From positions 2,914,001-2,978,000 of the forward strand of contig CP099850.1 of assembly GCA_030062745.1 (NCBI GenBank): a stretch of DNA of 64,000 nt, in the 5' to 3' direction. The translations under genes were made by a program, and so were the position numbers. The notes under the pieces are model-generated. The model saw only the letters and a list, made by a program, of their open reading frames with translations. It ran no database searches and was not told the origin of the DNA. This document shows, piece by piece, positions 36,040 to 48,337 of the stretch. Numbering within the stretch: position 1 is the stretch's first letter; each line of letters opens with the position of its first letter. This DNA is from Capitulum mitella. Taxonomy: Eukaryota; Arthropoda; Thecostraca; Pollicipedomorpha; Pollicipedidae.

Positions 36040-36540
36040 TTCCGCGGCCTGCAGCTCGCGCCGAGCGCCACCTGACTCAGGTCCACCGTCTTCCGGCCGG
36101 CGGTACAGACAGGCGTCGCCACCGTCGCCGGAGCTTCCGCGGCCGGCCGCGGGCGGCGCCACCGTGCGCGGCCGGAGGCCGGCGGGCGGCGCGCCCGGTC
36201 GATAAGCCGATAGATCGGCGGCGGCGGCGGCAGTCGATGGCGCCCGGGGCGGCGGGCCGAGCGGCGACGCTGGCGCGGCGGCCGAGGCGGCGGCGGCGGC
36301 GGCGCGGCGCCCGCCGACATGGAGCGGCGTCCTCTCGGCTGGCACGTGGCCTGGACGGCTCTGCTGGCGGCCGCCCTGCTCGCGGCCCTCACCGGAGCCA
36401 AGCCCAACCAGGAGTGTGAGTACCGCGGCCGCGGCCGCCGCGCGGGCGCCCAATGGCGACCGGCGGCCGCGCGCCGGCGTCCTCGGTCTGGACCGCCGCT
36501 GGCGGGCCGTGTCGGCCGCTGCTGCCCGCTGGACCGACAT
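36040..36540. promoter_or_regulatory. CpG-rich block around a signal-peptide exon
   Basis: Extremely GC-rich with many CGG/GCC runs, centred on the exon at 36319-36418. Such blocks often mark first exons. No TATA box was seen. Long antisense frames here (for example 35938-36540) are Ala/Pro/Arg-rich artefacts of composition. Confidence 0.5.
36319..36418 (+). CDS. Signal-peptide exon of a secreted or membrane protein (partial)
   Basis: ATG in a good context (G at -3, G at +4) begins MERRPLGWHVAWTALLAAAL followed by LAALTGAKPNQE. The n-region is basic, the h-region WTALLAAALLAALTG is strongly hydrophobic, and cleavage is likely after LTGA. The exon breaks at GAGT|GTGAGT, a perfect donor, in phase 1, leaving a single T. 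The CUB-like exon at 63140 starts in phase 1 with AC, and T+AC would give Tyr, so KPNQE-Y-TVRELC is a reasonable join across about 26.7 kb. Signal and donor are seen directly; the partner is inference. Other exons could lie between, or this exon could belong to another gene. Confidence 0.6.
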
Positions 36541-38319
36541 TCTACGCTGCTCAGGCCAGCGTGTCTGTCACAGAACGTCATGTATCGTTGGGCCGGTGTT
36601 GCGGATTTCGATGTCTTGGTTATTGTGCTCCAGTTCTTAATGAGCCTGTGTTCATTTCCCTTTCGAAGCAGCCAGTCTATTTTTAATATGCGTTCAATAA
36701 CTCTTCCCACTTTGATTCGCAAGGAAGTTGCTTTATTTAGTGTAAAATAAGTCCTTGCGTGCGAATAGCTAACGTCGTTTTCACTTCAGAATAACGTGTC
36801 ATAGGTCCATGAGTCAAGTCTTTATCAACGAACAGTTTAAATCACTTGAAACCCACGTCTTCCGTTGCTTTTAGTATGTGTATCTTTTCGTACATTATGT
36901 CTAATGCCTTCCCCTGTTAACAGCTAGGACGTAACCTTCCAAACGCGATGCAAAATGGCAACAAAAAACGCAATTGTTAAATGTAATCATTCTCGTAGTG
37001 GCATTCTTGCATTTTCTGGCTACACACATAGCTGTAGTGATAATAGCCCGGCACAGGTCATATCAGTCTCTGTGCTGTATCAGTCAGCTACGCTAGAGAA
37101 GACTAGAATTTTTCCGATCAGTGGGGTGTGGCCGTTGGCGGTTCTACCTAACACGAGTTTTGACGTCCCGTCTGGCAATTTCCTCGCCTCAGAAACCTGT
37201 CATGTTAGAACCATCCACACGACTTTGCCGGGCGTAGGATGTCGTCCTTTTCTGAAGGGACATACCAATAACCTGGTGTCTTGAGTAACTCTTTTTTTAA
37301 CTGACGGGGGGATAAACCACACTTTTGAGTGTGTTCTTTCCAGGCAGCGCTCGTAGGCTCCGTGGTAAGTTTCTCGAACACTGAATTAATGGTTTCCTCC
37401 TCAATTTGCCGCTTAGTTCCATTTTGCCACCATATTTACACTGTAATGCAATATAGTTGCCGGTTGGGCTTGTCGAAAACGCCCAGGAAAAGGCTTCTTC
37501 CATAGCTGCCGACACTGAAATGACCAGAAATGACCAGAGAGTACCTACCCGTGCGTTCCAATCTGCACAGCTCGACGCCCTCAAAAAGAACTGTCATCTC
37601 AACTTTTATCGGTTATTGCTGCCAGTGTCAAATAACTACGGTTTCAAACGATCGTTCACGCTCTGCGTCATATAACAAGCGTTTTAGATTGGTCGCGACA
37701 GTTGCATTATTTAGGTACGGTTTCAGTACGTTCGCGGCTGGCAAAAACACGCGCAAACACATATTGCATGATGGCGCCCGTATACGATCATCCGATGTCC
37801 GCGTGATGAGGAGTGTGAAGTGAATTGTGATATGGAGTGTGTTGCGGCTGCAGGAACCCATTGGCCAAGCTGACTGGTTGTCAGAATTGCCTAAAAATTA
37901 ATGGGCTCTCTGAGATTTAAAAACGGTGTTGTGTACGTGGTCGGAATTGCTTCTCCAGATTTTTACCACCCTTTTTAACTGCGGCAGCAACAAGTCGTTG
38001 GTAGTTTACCTCCATTATCGGTGTCCGTGAAAGGTGTGAATGGGACTAATGGGAGAGGAGCGAGGCGACATCACATGCACGAAAAGTGTTTCCCTGAGAA
38101 ACAGACGCATGAACCTTTGGTGTCGTGTTACGAAATGCATTTCCAACTAACAATATAGTGGTGGTTCGCCCGCTCGCTTCACCACGTCTGTTCCGCTGAA
38201 CTTCCGTGCAATGCGGTACAGTCCACCAGGCTCCAACATCGGTGTAGACCGAGATCATTTTCCTATGGCCCTCATCCTAGGCTCCTTGTCAGAAGTCATA
38301 CTTGACACTCTACATTTCG
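36419..38319. other. No gene recognised after the signal-peptide exon
   Basis: Candidate intron start. A minus-strand frame at 37297-37584 looks protein-like in places but matches no family I know. Nothing else was seen. Confidence 0.45.
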
Positions 38320-38640
38320 GCCGTTGGGACCTTTACAAGTCTCTTTATCGCAAGGCTCTGGGTTCGAATCTCGACTAGCCGAGTGGCGATGACCTAGGTT
38401 TTACACAAAGCGAGGCAGCCGTCTTTTTTCTATCAGAGACGACGTGCCTTAAAACATTGGCCTCGGAATGCTGCCCCTGAAACAATTGGTGGATACCATT
38501 CTGAACGCACCGCGTTTCTACGGCTTCAGTAAAAATATCACAGGTCTTCCTGGTCGGCTAGGTGTCATTGTCCGGGGTCTGTTCTCAAGTGAGGGGCGAA
38601 CGTTCTTGGTATTCAGGACCCATGTTTGGAGCTGCAGATG
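38320..38640 (+). repeat. tRNA-derived SINE-like repeat, copy 1
   Basis: GGTTCGAATC at 38361-38370 looks like an RNA polymerase III B box preceded by CGCAAGGCTCTG. The A box is not recognisable. Downstream GGTTTTACACAAAGCGAGGC, TATCAGAGACGACGTGCC, CACCGCGTTTC and GGTCTTCCTGGTCGGCTAGG align in order with 48338-48640. No intact cloverleaf forms, so it is not a tRNA gene. Confidence 0.6.
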
Positions 38641-38667
38641 GTGTAGGGCCCATGTTTGGAGCTGCAG
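38619..38667 (+). repeat. 30-bp direct duplication
   Basis: CCATGTTTGGAGCTGCAG occurs twice, 30 bases apart. Confidence 0.85.
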
Positions 38668-39917
38668 CTGTCGGCAGTCGCGGGCGGTCAGGATGTCTCG
38701 CGTAGATAACATCATTACGGCAAAAACTGCCGTGCAGAACGTGCTGTTGTGTATCCACCAGTGCGCACCGACTGTGTATTCCCCTCGTCCGATAGCCGTC
38801 GTTCTTACCCGACCACGACCACGTGACCGTCGATTTCTCGAGCTTTTATTTCGCTCCAAAACCCGGCACCGTCTCGCGAGTTCATTATGCACGCCGCCGC
38901 CGCCGCTGATCCCGCAGCGCAGTATGGCCGTCGCAGCCGACCGCCTCGTGCATCCGTCTCCCGTCCGGCGGTCTGGCCTCCTGAAGCTGGCGCCGTCCCG
39001 GTCGCCTTCACCGCAAACCGTCAGCAGGGCTGACCCATCTTGGGCCGCCATCACGGGGCCTGTGAACAGTCCCCCCCCCCCTCCCCGGCGGCCGTCCAGT
39101 CTGGCCACCGCTGTGAGCCGGGGGTGGTGTGGGCGACGGGCCTTTCTCAGAAACGACGACCCGAGTCCCGTAACCAATGACCCGTCAGTCAGGGGAGTCT
39201 GGTGTTGCCGGCTCGAAGGTCGACGTTTGACGACGGACCAGACGAGGAGATGCGGAGGCTAAAGCCGAGTACTGCCGCTGCGGAAACTTGAGAACGTAGT
39301 GGAATCTCTAGTAATCGGTCTACGCTTTGCGTGACTATGAAGCCGATCGGCTGGTAATCAGCTATGGTTGACAAGGACTCGAGACCGGGAAAATAGCGCT
39401 TTTTACATTTTAATAGAGCGGTCCTCCCCGGTAATATCCCTATGGTTTAATTCTTTTAATATTGGGCATTTTGGAGTTCGCCTTCGTTCCACAATGCTCC
39501 TTACCCAGTCTTTGTGAAGTAATGCCCTTGTCATTTTCGCAAAGGGCGCTCCTCATCAGTACCCGAAATATGATGCACAAATATTTTCATAAGCTCGCTT
39601 TCGATTAGGAAACAACAGCAATAACCGCATGGGACTTAACTAAGGAATCCCAGGTAGCTGCCGATTTTAACTACGCGTAAAGCAGCCCTGAAAAAAACAG
39701 TTTTCGTGTGCCCCGTTGGTGGCGACGTCCGTAGCTTCCGCTCACCGAGCACCGTCCGGCGGCCGGCCATTTCGAGCAGCTGAGCAGCAGATCGCCGCGG
39801 AGTAGCCCGCCCGTCCCAGGGTGCCAGCGCGGCGCCAAAGCGGCCGATCCTCAGAGCCATGCTCGGGGCCGATGGCCCTTCGAGCCTCCGAAGCGGCGAT
39901 TCAGAAACGCCGGCGGA
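38668..39917. other. GC-rich stretch, no protein recognised
   Basis: Open frames of 264 (plus) and 219 (minus) codons overlap here between 38468 and 39262. Both are Arg/Pro/Ser-rich, partly inside the SINE-like repeat, and neither shows a motif. Confidence 0.5.
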
Positions 39918-40050
39918 GAGGACTCGAGCCGGGGAGGGGTGAGAGGGGGCTGGAGCCGGGGAGAGGGGAGAGGGGGCTGGAGCCGGTGAGGAGTAACGGC
40001 GGGAGCTGAAGCCGTGGGAGGGGTAACAGGGGGAGCTGAAGCTGCGGGGA
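39918..40050 (+). repeat. Short GC minisatellite, unit about 27-30 bp
   Basis: GGGGAG(A)GG and GGGGGCTGGAGCC segments recur four or five times with decay to the right. Confidence 0.7.
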
Positions 40051-40150
40051 CGGCGCCAGGACGCCGGGTGCATCGGTCGATGACCCGGTAATTGGTCTGG
40101 TGACTCACAGCCGCCAGCAGACGGCGACAGGGGACCGGCGCCGCAGGCAG

Positions 40151-40436
40151 GGCGCGGCGGGACACAGCGGAACACAGCGGGACACGGCGGGACACGGCGG
40201 GACACAGCGAGACGAGGCGGGACACAGGGGAACACAGCGGGACACGGCGGGGAAACAGCGGGACACAGCAGAACACAACGGGACACGTTGGGACACGGCG
40301 GGACATAACGAGACGCGGCGGGACGTAGCGGGACACAGTGGGATTCGGCGGGACACGGTGGGACACAGCGGGACGAGGCAGGACATGGCGGGAAGAGGTG
40401 GCACAGGCGGAGCGCAGCGGGACACCGAGGGATAGG
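40151..40436 (+). repeat. 10-bp minisatellite (GGGACACRGC)n, about 28 units
   Basis: Near-continuous ten-base periodicity. It opens a false minus-strand frame of 351 codons (39636-40691), rich in Cys, Pro, Val and Arg. Confidence 0.93.
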
Positions 40437-40904
40437 AGGATCGTTGCGGTCTGGGGGGCTGGCCAGTTCCCCGTCAGTTCCCCTCACCATGGGGCTGGGG
40501 GAATTGACCCTGCAACCACATGGCGGCGCACCGCCTTTGTCTGAGTCCTGGTACTTCCGCTGAGTTTTCCTGCAAGCCAAGAGCACGTTCGGGGAAACCC
40601 TGTTGCGAGCAGTTCCGAGAACGGCGTCACTGCAACACGTTGCACAATGCATCAACATACACTGCACGGCTACCGAAACAACCGAAATCAAGCAGAGCTA
40701 TCAGGAGGGGTTTTCACGTGAAAGAGTTTGGAGTTCAAGTTTTAACCCTAGCCCGGCGAGGGGGGAGGTGAGGTTGTTGGTTGTTGGTGGAGTTGGTGGT
40801 TGCCATTTCCAGTCAGTTTTGTCGTGATAACACAAAAAGCAGTGGGGCTGGGACACCGAAATGTCAGGCATCTGAATTTCCATTCGTTGCGTATCTTTTG
40901 AAAA
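40437..40904. other. No gene recognised
   Basis: Transition from GC-rich to ordinary sequence; nothing recognised. Confidence 0.5.
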
Positions 40905-41800
40905 AAGCCTGCTGAGGTCAGATCAGGTCACGAAGATATAATGTCATTCTGCAGTGGTATGCAAACCAGTTCTGAGCAAAAATTGTAGCATTTTTATGCT
41001 TACCCGGTGCTGTTGGCAAATTTGATGTTTCCACGGGTTGAACAGGTAACACCACAATCACACGACGTAGCATGGTCTAAAATAGTCACATCTGAAGATC
41101 GGGTAAGATCAGTGGCCTTGACTAACCTCGGTCGACCTAGATTCGATTTCGTCTTTTCGTAGGCCTGTTCCAATGTCCATGTAAGAATATAGGTTTGTAA
41201 GTACATTTTCAGGTATCAACGCATCGCATTGTAGGGATGGTTTAGCTCAGTTGATATTGAACATACAGAGCATTATCAGTTCCGTACGACTGCAGAATAC
41301 AGGTAATGGCCGGAATTACTCGTAATGTAAATCCCAAAATGTCGGGAAATCGCAAATTCACGGAAGCGAATAATATTAAAGAGGCAACTTCAGTCCAAAC
41401 TGGTTGTAAACGCACCACATTTATGGGCTCCATAAATGTCTCCTAAGTTGAAAACCCCCTTCAAAGTCAACCAAGGTCTCTGAGGTAAAGTTAATTCAGG
41501 TGAACTTGAACCTCAGATGAAATTCGCTTAACAAGCCAGAATAGTTCAAAATAGATCCTAGATCCGAAACCAGCGCCCGAAAAGGTCATCCGAGGTCAAC
41601 CGAGGTCACTGGCCTCGAATATCCTCGGATAATGCTTTCTGACCTCAGTTCAACACTTAAATATTTTTGAGCGCTGATTTCGAATTTGGTGCACATTTTG
41701 CACCATCCTACCTTATCCAGGTTCACTTCATGGCAGCCAGATTCCAGATTCCACTTCATTTTAGCCGGTCATGGAATTTCACCTGGCTTGACATGTCCCA
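40905..41800. repeat. AGGTCA-rich repeat family D, copy 2
   Basis: GAGGTCAGATCAGGTCACGA near 40914, GGCCTTGACTAACCTCGGTC near 41113, CAAAGTCAACCAAGGTCTCT near 41464, and the AGGTCA triplet at 41584-41609 share half-sites and a CCGAGGT spacer style with 30030-30540. Boundaries are approximate. Confidence 0.45.
41584..41609 (+). promoter_or_regulatory. Three AGGTCA half-sites as two overlapping DR4 motifs
   Basis: AGGTCA at 41584-41589, 41594-41599 and 41604-41609, with spacers TCCG and ACCG, every half-site perfect. A DR4 suits USP/RXR heterodimers such as EcR or the LXR/TR type. Binding is inference. Confidence 0.5.
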
Positions 41801-44800
41801 TTGACCAGAAGTAACAATGAAGGGTGCCATCACATTTTCAAGGCTTCATGGAGTCCTGTGCTTCTTATCCAGTGTCTCTAACTAACTGTGAAACTTAATG
41901 CTCTGTGAACTTTCAAGCAAAGTGTTGCCATTTTTGCCAATTTCGGGTCATTAACCTGACCTGAGAGGCTACTGGTTGGCCCCGAAATCTTAAAACCAAA
42001 CGCCATTGGCTTTCTTTCATGGCGGGCTAGACTCTTATTTTTGTTTTGTGGCTCTAGCTCAGTTAGAACAACGAGGGTCCCACCCACGCTGGCTTGAGAC
42101 GTTGGTAAAAAACCTACGCCCGGCGAGGGTTATGTGTAACATGTGTCATTTAGCTCTCACTGGACGTCAGGATTTTCACCTACGCCCCGGACGTGGAGGG
42201 TGGTTTCCTATTTCTCCCTGATCAAGAGAGGGAGTCGAAACAAAACGAGTGAGGTGTATGATTATTTCTGGTTTTGACGAAACATGATCCGACCAATTTA
42301 GATCACCCAATGGTCTCTCAGATCACAGGGAAAGAAAGTGGCTCACTGTCTGCCGCCTCTGCTTTCATCGTAATAGTTTTGTATCGTTTCTCCGGCAAAC
42401 CATGCTTTTGTAGCGACCTGATTTCATAAATGGCCAGTCCTTAAAGTCAGCGATTATTTTATCTTGAGGTCATGGTCGGTTCAATGAAAATCGTTCTTTG
42501 CTAAGCTCCTAGAGCCGAAAGTTACATTTGATTATCGTAGATTGAACAATAAACAAGAGTTCCGGCCATTGAGGAATGCAAACATAATTGCCATCACAAA
42601 TGTCAGCAAGGAAAATTGCCGCTAGGCCGCTTCAAACCGTCTTGGGTATGTCAGTGACCCTATATGACCACAAAGACATCGCTTTCGCTCAGACTCCGTT
42701 GGAAAGATTGAAAGAAAGACTCAACGTTGGAAAGATTGCAGAGCTTTCCTGTAGCACGAACATAAAAAGCTTGCAATGTTTCCAGTGAGTGGTGGAAGAC
42801 AATAAAAAAAAAATTGAATTCTGGTCCAACCGATACCAATTTCCAAGTGAAGTTTCGTTTAAAAAATTGCCCTATTTGATGAAATGTCCAGAAATGACCG
42901 GTTTCGCTCACGCTGAAGTTTATGTTCCTCAAAATTTGTTTCTCTCTCATCCCTCTGTCGACTATTATTCAATAAAAAAAACACGATCACCCTCTGCAAA
43001 ATGAACGGATGAAGTTTAGAGAGAGAAGGCAGTAAGGCAGCATCTACTTTCAATTGTTTTCAACATAACCTGAGGTGATTCTAGGACCCAAGCCCCAGTA
43101 AGGTTATGCTGGACAACGGATGTCCTATATGGCTTTTATTTTCATGGGAATGTGAAAGGGCAAATGGGACTATGTAGCGTGTAATGCATCTGAATAAGTT
43201 TCAACCTCAGCTTACAGCTAATACTGAAATTGCGAAATGTAAAGCTGGCTATAAGCTTTTTTATTTCTCTTCCCATTAATTGGTAGACAGGAGTACCCTT
43301 CCATGTCCGTGTGACTCAACTAAGTTAATCACCATCGTTTCTACATTACTTCAAGAATCACTTCGAGTCACACCACTCGATTATGACCAGCACTTGAATT
43401 TAATTGGCAAACAATCCTGAATACACATGGAGGATAAAAATGCCAGGTAGGTACTGCAAACATCAAAGTGTCTAGTACCTCCATGTTGCAAAAAGAAAAG
43501 TTGTTCACGGTGCTGATATCTGCAAATCTATAGCAACTGAATAAAGGTACTCATATCTCAGTAATAGGCGCAATACGTATATCTCGACCAGAAAAAACTC
43601 ATTTAAGTGATTAAAGGCCCTCGGTAGTTCCCGGTGAACGTCACATTTCTTAGATACTTGGCTGTTTTTGGGTTCTAGCAGTACATGATTTCCACCGCGT
43701 CTTGGCAGTAGTATGGTATCACCTTGAGCATACGGCGGCTTTTTAGGAAACCTTGCAAAGTGTGCTCCCGAGCTTTGTTTCCATTCGATCGTAAGCTCTG
43801 ATTACAGGTATATGTGATTCACTCATGTTATGTGCATTTTTAGCATAAGTTTTTTGACCCACAAATGACACTATAGTGCTAAATGCTAAGGACACTATAA
43901 CTGGAAGATGTCATAGCATCGAACGATAAAAATTACGTTTTCGTTATGCGTAGACGCTAAATGAAAATGGTATGATGGTATCGATGGTATCGAGAAGGCC
44001 AAAACATTAAAATAAAAAAAAACACCAACATTGTCCTGCGGTTTGCTTGGCTACGGGCCGCCATAACTTTTAACTTACCGCTATCCAAAAGCGCTAATGT
44101 GGTGCAATTGTGATCGACTCTGGTTGCAGTGTATGGTGCCTTTGGTTGCAGTGCGAGACGAAATCGTCGATTACGGACTTCAAATGGATGTAGATGCCTA
44201 GTGCTGCTATTGTCTGCTTATCACAATATCCAGTTATTGCTTGTTTGTGTTTTAACCTCTTTTTTGTCCTTACCATTATTCAGTACAGACTATACTGGTA
44301 CGCATGTTCGTGAGTACATTTTTTTGTAATGCTTCGGTGGAGGGCAAGGAATTTGCTCGGGTATTTGGGGAGAAGTTGTCAGACAAGTATGCTACACATC
44401 ACATTAATCACTTACGATTTTTGGCAGACTAATCATTGTTTTCAACAACACATTTCAGCACAATACTGTATACATTTTTGCTATTCATTTTTTGCGTTTC
44501 ACTGATAACTTTTTTGTCTCTTTTCATATTCCTTTTATTTGTGTAATGTACTCATCATTCACTGGATTGAGTTTGGACAAAGGTTATACACTGCATGAAT
44601 AGAGTCTGATCCTATGTCTTGGTGTAGCTTAATGACTCATGATGTGGCATAATTGGATGCTCCGTTGCGTGTCAGGTTGACTGAAATACCGATGGGACTT
44701 GCGTGATAATTTACACGCCAGAGACCAATTCTGATGATGACTGCAGATGGAGCAGTACCATGTAAAATATCATCAGCTGCCATCTTGGCATATATTTAAA

Positions 44801-45635
44801 CTGCGATATTGCTGAGTCATGGCACATTGCTTGCATAAAAGGAACTATGCCATGCCAAAAGTTTGCGCCATGTTGCATATTTTTTGAAAACTTGTGTTGT
44901 TTTCAGATATTATGTGCGGAAAAAAAGTCTGAATATTTTGAGTCTGCTCCTAGTAAAAACCCAGCCGGACCGCATCGTTATCGATTTTCCAAAATACCGG
45001 CCCACGCCTTGTATTACTTCCTCCAGTCCCACACAGGAGCAAAATGAAATTGTTTGCCTTCCGCTCTATCGGACTTTAGGAGATGGTTGGAGACCGGCAA
45101 AGTCAGCCCACTAGTGGAATCATGATAAACGGTGATAACTTTGGAAAATTAAAGCATCACGCTTTCTGAAAATTAATCTTTTCTACTGTGATAGCTTTGA
45201 TTTTATCTGTACGTGTTTTCCAGTTGTACAGAGCAGTGCTAGTGGAGGACTTTCTGCACACTCTAATGCCGAATACGAAACTTATAAAGTCCCACAGTGT
45301 GGGCCTTATTCCGTTGGTACTGAAAATCCAGAATAGCCGGGGTTCTGACCACAAAACTTAGGCGACTCTGGAGCACTGAAGGTGCTGCCAAGCCAAATCT
45401 CGGCGGACTGATCTCGATGATTTTTTCCCCCACCCCTGTTCTGGCACGTTCCATTGAGCGCTGATAAAATGCCTGCTGCTTCCCCTGTCACCAGCTGGCC
45501 CGCCAATGCATCGCTGAGCCGTTGAGGCCAGGAAAGAGTGATTGGGTTCCTGTAGAGATAGATGGAGTGTCCGATGACGTCAGAACGTGCGTTACCGTAA
45601 CCTCATCCAGGAGGTGCCATACCACTGCACTTCCT
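41801..45635. other. No gene recognised (3.8 kb)
   Basis: AT-rich candidate intron without recognisable exons, repeats shared with other parts of the window, or RNA genes. Confidence 0.5.
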
Positions 45636-45639
45636 TTGC

Positions 45640-45750
45640 ATAGAGGGTGTTGATTTCTGTAAATGATTGTGGAGGGCGAACCGAGGGCCCGACAACCTAA
45701 ACTCCCTCCAAATTTGGGTTTCTGAATGGATTTAGCCCACTTTATTATGA
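45640..45750 (-). repeat. Short dispersed repeat E, copy 2
   Basis: Read on the minus strand: GTGGGCTAAATCCATTCAGA, GGGAGTTTAGGTTGTCGGGC, CCTC, CAATCATTTACA and ACACCCT, in the same order as copy 1 at 35825-35930. Confidence 0.62.
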
Positions 45751-47949
45751 CCAATGGAAGTTTTTAAGTTTTTATTGCTACTTATCAAATGGAAATTAAG
45801 TCTATCCCCAGGCATGCAGGTATATAGACAGAGGGGTACATCCCCTTAGACTTTATTCTTTTCTTTCTGCCGATTTCTTATCTATTGCGGCTGTTCTTTC
45901 GTTATTATTTCTCATTTTCCTGTAAAACTGACGGGCAGTGTTGGGGGCCCAAACCAACATGGGGGAGCCAAATGAGCATGGGGTGGGCCAGGGCCCTGTC
46001 AAAAGAGTACAAGTCGACACCCCGGCTTTGCATTGTTTTCTTTTTTCGATACGTTGCAATGTTCCATAAGGAGGAGATCGTTAACACCAAATACCGTGAG
46101 AAAAGAACAGCGCGTCCTGGAAATCGTATTTGAAAGAAACGTTGTTTTGAGTGCAGGTGCTGGAGAGAACACAGAAAAGAAAAATGTGTCGCCACGGCAC
46201 TGGTTTGCAACTTGAACGGCACAACGGTTCCAGATCAGGAGGATTCACATAATGGAACTTACGTATCCTACCTAGACATTCGCCGACTTTCCTCGTCGGT
46301 CGTCTCAATAGGGAGGAACATTTTACTTACGGAAAACTCCTCTGTTGAAAAGCCTCCTAATGAACGGGATTCTCCTCTGCAACGAAGAAAACATCCTTCC
46401 ACTGGCAGGGGCATCCGCCGGTCGTCTCCGCTGCTCATTTCCACGTTCATTGGTCTGCATGGACATCTAAAGGACCCATGGGTCTGAAACAGACGTCCCT
46501 CTAGAGTCTAGACCACGACAGGGCTGTCTGCACGTGATTCAGGGGGACTTTGGAAGCTTTTTGCAATAGTTCCGGAGCACCCAGCACCACCGTGGCTCGG
46601 CTAATGGCCTTAATAAAGTAAGCATGTCGTTTTGGCGCGGCTCTTTAAGCGTCACACGGAAGTCTAAATGGCTCACGGAGTGCGACTAAGCGGCGGGGCG
46701 GAAGAGGCGGATCTCATTTTGCTGGGACGGACTTGGCGTGAACTCCCAGGAGCCCCTGCAAGCCGCGTTAACGTTCTGAAGCAACAGAGGAGGGAGCTCA
46801 CGATGAGTTCTGAGCTCTCCGAGAGTGCTGCGCAACAGGTTAGATGGAGGTGCACGGTGTACAAGTGTCTGAGGAATTTAGCATTGCATTTTTAGACTGC
46901 ACGTCAAAAGCAGCACCTTGGAGCATCAGTGTCCCCACAGCTTTGACGCTTTGCGAGACACTTCGTTCCAGAGCCCTGGCCGTAAGTTACACCTGAAGCC
47001 GAGTTTGCTCTTGGGAAGCCAACAAGTCCTTGGGCTCCTAACCAGACCCCATACAGGTTCAGAAAGATCCCGTGCTTCCTGTGACAAGTCGACTCCAGGG
47101 ACGCCGCCTGCCCTGTGGGCTCGCGACCCTGTGTAATGCCGACATGTACCGATTGGCGCCACGTCTAGTTTAGTAGGGATCTTGGTCGACCAGAGTTCTT
47201 AGGTTTTATGAAGCTTTTGTGTAAAGAAAAGAGCAACTGGTTTTCAAAAGAGCATTCGTTTTCCCTTTGGCCAAGACAAATGTGTACGTAGTACGGAATA
47301 AGAGCCGGTTCATGTCATATTTATTTCATTGGTGCGATGTTACAACATGGAGCACAGTAGATCTTTTATTACAATATTTTTTACGATACCTAAAAAGCCA
47401 GAGCACCCTTAAACGCAGTATACCGCAGGAAAAAGGCATGGTTCTGTTCCGTGCTATATCTGTGTTGGGTGTATGTTGATACTGTTTATGTTGTGAATGC
47501 TCTATCGTATGATGGAACCAAACGGCAACGTCATGTTTCGTTTATTTTGTAATACAGTATGTTTCTGTGGTACGGGAATTTCACAGCAGTTGCGTTTGTC
47601 TGGTAACAGCTGTATTTTCAGATTTTTGCGATGGATTATGGATGCATAAAATCTCAATAAATAGGACACAGTGAACGATACTTTTGGTTATGTTTAATAC
47701 TAGTTAGAAAGGTTGACGGAAGACTTAAAATGCATGCAATCGACGTATGTTTTATTGCATCGGATAATCGATGAGAATTAACTAGAATATCAATACGAGT
47801 TTATCTGTAATGTTGTCATCAAAAGTGCAAATCCCATATATCTCTCCTCAAATGCGACGTTTTTGACATAGTATCCAGCAGACTATTTCACGAGTCACAC
47901 ATCAGGCAAAGGCTGTTTATTTGTATATTTATGCTACAAAAAGGGCGAC
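45751..47949. other. No gene recognised
   Basis: Includes a moderately GC-rich stretch around 46670-47160 with short frames. None has splice support or a motif. Confidence 0.45.
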
Positions 47950-48290
47950 TCCAATCCTGGGAGCGTTTGGTGCCGCTTGATGCCGGCTCCGCACGACCGT
48001 TTCCTTCCGACGCGTCGCCGGCAATATGGTGGCAGCGGTGGGACGAGGTCCCCGTGGCACTCTGGCAGTGCTCAGACGGCGGCTTAGCGGGCCGGCCGCC
48101 GCCCGGATACTGCCGCCGTCCTGCGGCAAACGGCCGGCACGCGGCGACTTTTAACGCGGCGCAGGACCGTCCGGACGGCCATCTGGGACGTCGGCGCCGA
48201 TCCCGCCTGAGCCTCCGGCCCCTCCGCCGGCTCGCAGCGGGACCCGGGCCGCCGCTGATCGCCCGTAAGCGGTCTGCAAACGTTGACGAA
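47950..48290. other. GC-rich block, no protein recognised
   Basis: CpG-dense, bounded sharply by AT-rich DNA. The plus frame at 47931-48317 (128 codons) is Arg/Pro/Ala-rich and resembles nothing known. It could be an exon or promoter of an unrecognised gene, or simply a compositional island. Confidence 0.4.
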
Positions 48291-48337
48291 AACTGGCTGA
48301 GAGGCAGGTGGTTTTGAAGAGCCAAGTGAATGGCGTG

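Noticed and set aside
35938-36540. 200- and 256-codon antisense frames over the CpG block
   Set aside because: Shadows of high GC opposite the signal-peptide exon; Ala/Arg/Pro-rich with no motif.
37297-37584. 95-codon minus frame with a protein-like middle part
   Set aside because: No family recognised, no splice sites or repeat partner; too weak to report as a gene.
38361-38370. tRNA gene suggested by GGTTCGAATC
   Set aside because: No A box and no cloverleaf; it belongs to a dispersed repeat with a second copy at 48338.
38468-39262. 264-codon open frame on the plus strand
   Set aside because: Begins inside a dispersed SINE-like repeat and continues in GC-rich DNA with low-complexity Arg/Pro/Ser; overlapped by an equally long antisense frame.
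39636-40691. 351-codon open frame on the minus strand
   Set aside because: It runs through the 10-bp minisatellite and is a Cys/Pro/Val/Arg repeat created by the tandem unit; no start context, motif or splice logic.
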